Below are positions 63,003 to 64,000 of a stretch of DNA of 64,000 nucleotides, piece after piece. The first letter of the stretch is position 1. Each line of letters opens with the position of its first letter. The stretch is from Paramecium tetraurelia (lineage: Eukaryota > Ciliophora > Oligohymenophorea > Peniculida > Parameciidae), in the NCBI RefSeq assembly GCF_000165425.1, contig NW_001799633.1:4299-68298 (forward strand). The letters run 5' to 3'. A model generated the notes under the pieces. It was given only the letters and a program-made list of their open reading frames with translations. It was not told the DNA's origin and made no database searches. The position numbers and the translations under genes are program-made.

Positions 63003-63075
63003 TACTGTATTTCAATCCATTATCTTGTGTTACATTTTTTCATCTTTATATTTATCTATATACTTTGGTTTGATC

Positions 63076-64000
63076 TCAGTCTTCAAACGAAATCGTTTTA
63101 CATTATTACACTTTTAGTGGCTCTAACGAATTAAGAACTTTAGGTTCTTTTTTATCAGAACTTAGCAATATCGATAAATTGTTCTTAAGCGATACTCTTA
63201 TAAAACTTCATTGATATTCCATTCAGGGTCAAAATGAATATAATTTTTGATTTGATCAATATCAACATTCTAATTCATAGGTTACTGAATCTCTTCTTTT
63301 TAAAAGACTATTTTTTAAGATTTAATTTTTCTTGCTTACATCATTTAGTAATATTCAATTAAAAATTGATTATATATAGTTCTTTACTTCTAATTCCGAG
63401 TTCTTAAGAATTTCGTTTTGGGTCTCCGTAATCTTTATGATATATAATGGAATTATTGACAATACTTAATTACATGGCCTTTTCGTTTGCAACCAAAACA
63501 TTTGATATCTAAATCTAGATAATCATTATTTTCTAGTCTTTGTTTTATCATATGAAATTTTTAGAATTGCTCGTAATTCAACTATTGCAAGAATTGTTAC
63601 CTAGACAACTTGACTAAATTAGTAGTTTCAGTAGTTACGAGTTCAGCAGTTCGTTCAATATTAGAAAAGAAATTAACTATTCCAAAACATTATTCTACGT
63701 ATCCAAGATGTATGTTATTGGCCATGACTGCTACTTTACCTTGAATAATGTAATAAATATGATGCTGGTCATCAATTTTAGTTTCTGGCGGAAGTACTTA
63801 AATATATTGAATAGAAGATACTATATTCATTTAATTTGATGGCTCTAGTCATTGTGACAGGGAGTGTTTTGAAGAATCTGAGGTTCATTTGAGTGATGAC
63901 TTAGTTTCTTAATTCTTCAGATAGGTCGCAAATGATTAATGAGGATCTTACTTCATAATCATTTTCTACTACCCATTCCAAATAATTTTGAATTTTAAGT
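63076..64000 (-). CDS. Third CNBD K+ channel with zinc knuckle (5' part outside window)
   Basis: Partial: the protein enters from the right edge within the C-linker (IQNYLEWVVEN, then DLSEELRNQV). A CNBD follows (ILPPETKIDDQHHIYYIIQG), then C-x2-C-x4-H-x4-C at 63459-63500, and a short polar tail ending ...ISFED. Introns 63797-63821 and 63184-63206 (23 nt) keep the frame. The pore lies beyond the edge, so potassium selectivity is assumed by analogy with the two related genes in the window. Convergent with the PP2C gene, 73 bases between stops. Confidence 0.78.

Noticed and set aside
1-64000. tRNA, rRNA, CRISPR arrays and telomere repeats
   Set aside because: Looked for cloverleaf and TTCGA-type loops, regular spaced repeats and G/C hexamer arrays by eye; none convincing.

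Overview
The window looks like macronuclear DNA of a ciliate close to Paramecium. TGA is the only codon that ends genes, while TAA and TAG occur everywhere inside them and read as glutamine. Introns are tiny: every one I could place is 20-31 nt with GT..AG ends. Genes lie tens of bases apart, and the DNA is strongly AT-rich. Protein-coding genes were rebuilt by hand using TGA-only termination and splice junctions that restore frame, so exon limits carry a small uncertainty. In every spliced gene checked, exon lengths sum to a multiple of three.

Layout. 1-4302 is gene-poor, with a GC-rich palindromic island (about 190-430) and decayed coding fragments (563-794, 2871-3850). From 4303 rightward the window is packed. 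4303-8903: a secreted lectin/crystallin-like protein, an EF-hand protein and an SLC49/FLVCR-like transporter. 9072-16247: a CNBD potassium channel, a HOOK-like coiled-coil protein and small unknown genes. 16774-24805: a coiled-coil EF-hand protein, a Maf-type pyrophosphatase, a WD40 protein, an FAD-binding (PCMH) oxidoreductase-like protein and an unknown gene. 25312-28322: a vWA protein and a dynein-2 intermediate chain (WDR34/DYNC2I2). 28371-36723: a second CNBD channel, a beta-propeller membrane protein, an unknown gene and STI1/HOP. 36891-45795: a BT1 transporter, a two-TM ciliate membrane protein, EFL1 and a serine carboxypeptidase. 45874-54954: a Slo/BK-type channel, an RBR ubiquitin ligase, an OPA3-like protein and small unknowns. 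55139-63002: a DAO-family oxidoreductase, an otubain-like deubiquitinase, a membrane protein with a histidine-kinase-like tail, a MORN protein and a PP2C phosphatase. 63076-64000: the 3' part of a third CNBD channel.

Themes. Four potassium-channel genes occur in 64 kb. The three CNBD channels each carry a perfect C-x2-C-x4-H-x4-C zinc-knuckle motif just after the cyclic-nucleotide-binding domain, and the Slo-type channel has Gly-Tyr-Glu-Asn where the Gly-Tyr-Gly-Asp filter should be. I regard these as the most interesting observations. Other genes serve cilia (dynein-2, possibly HOOK and MORN), ribosome maturation (EFL1), chaperoning (STI1) and ubiquitin signalling (RBR, otubain). Nothing suggests operons; neighbours probably share only compact intergenic promoters.
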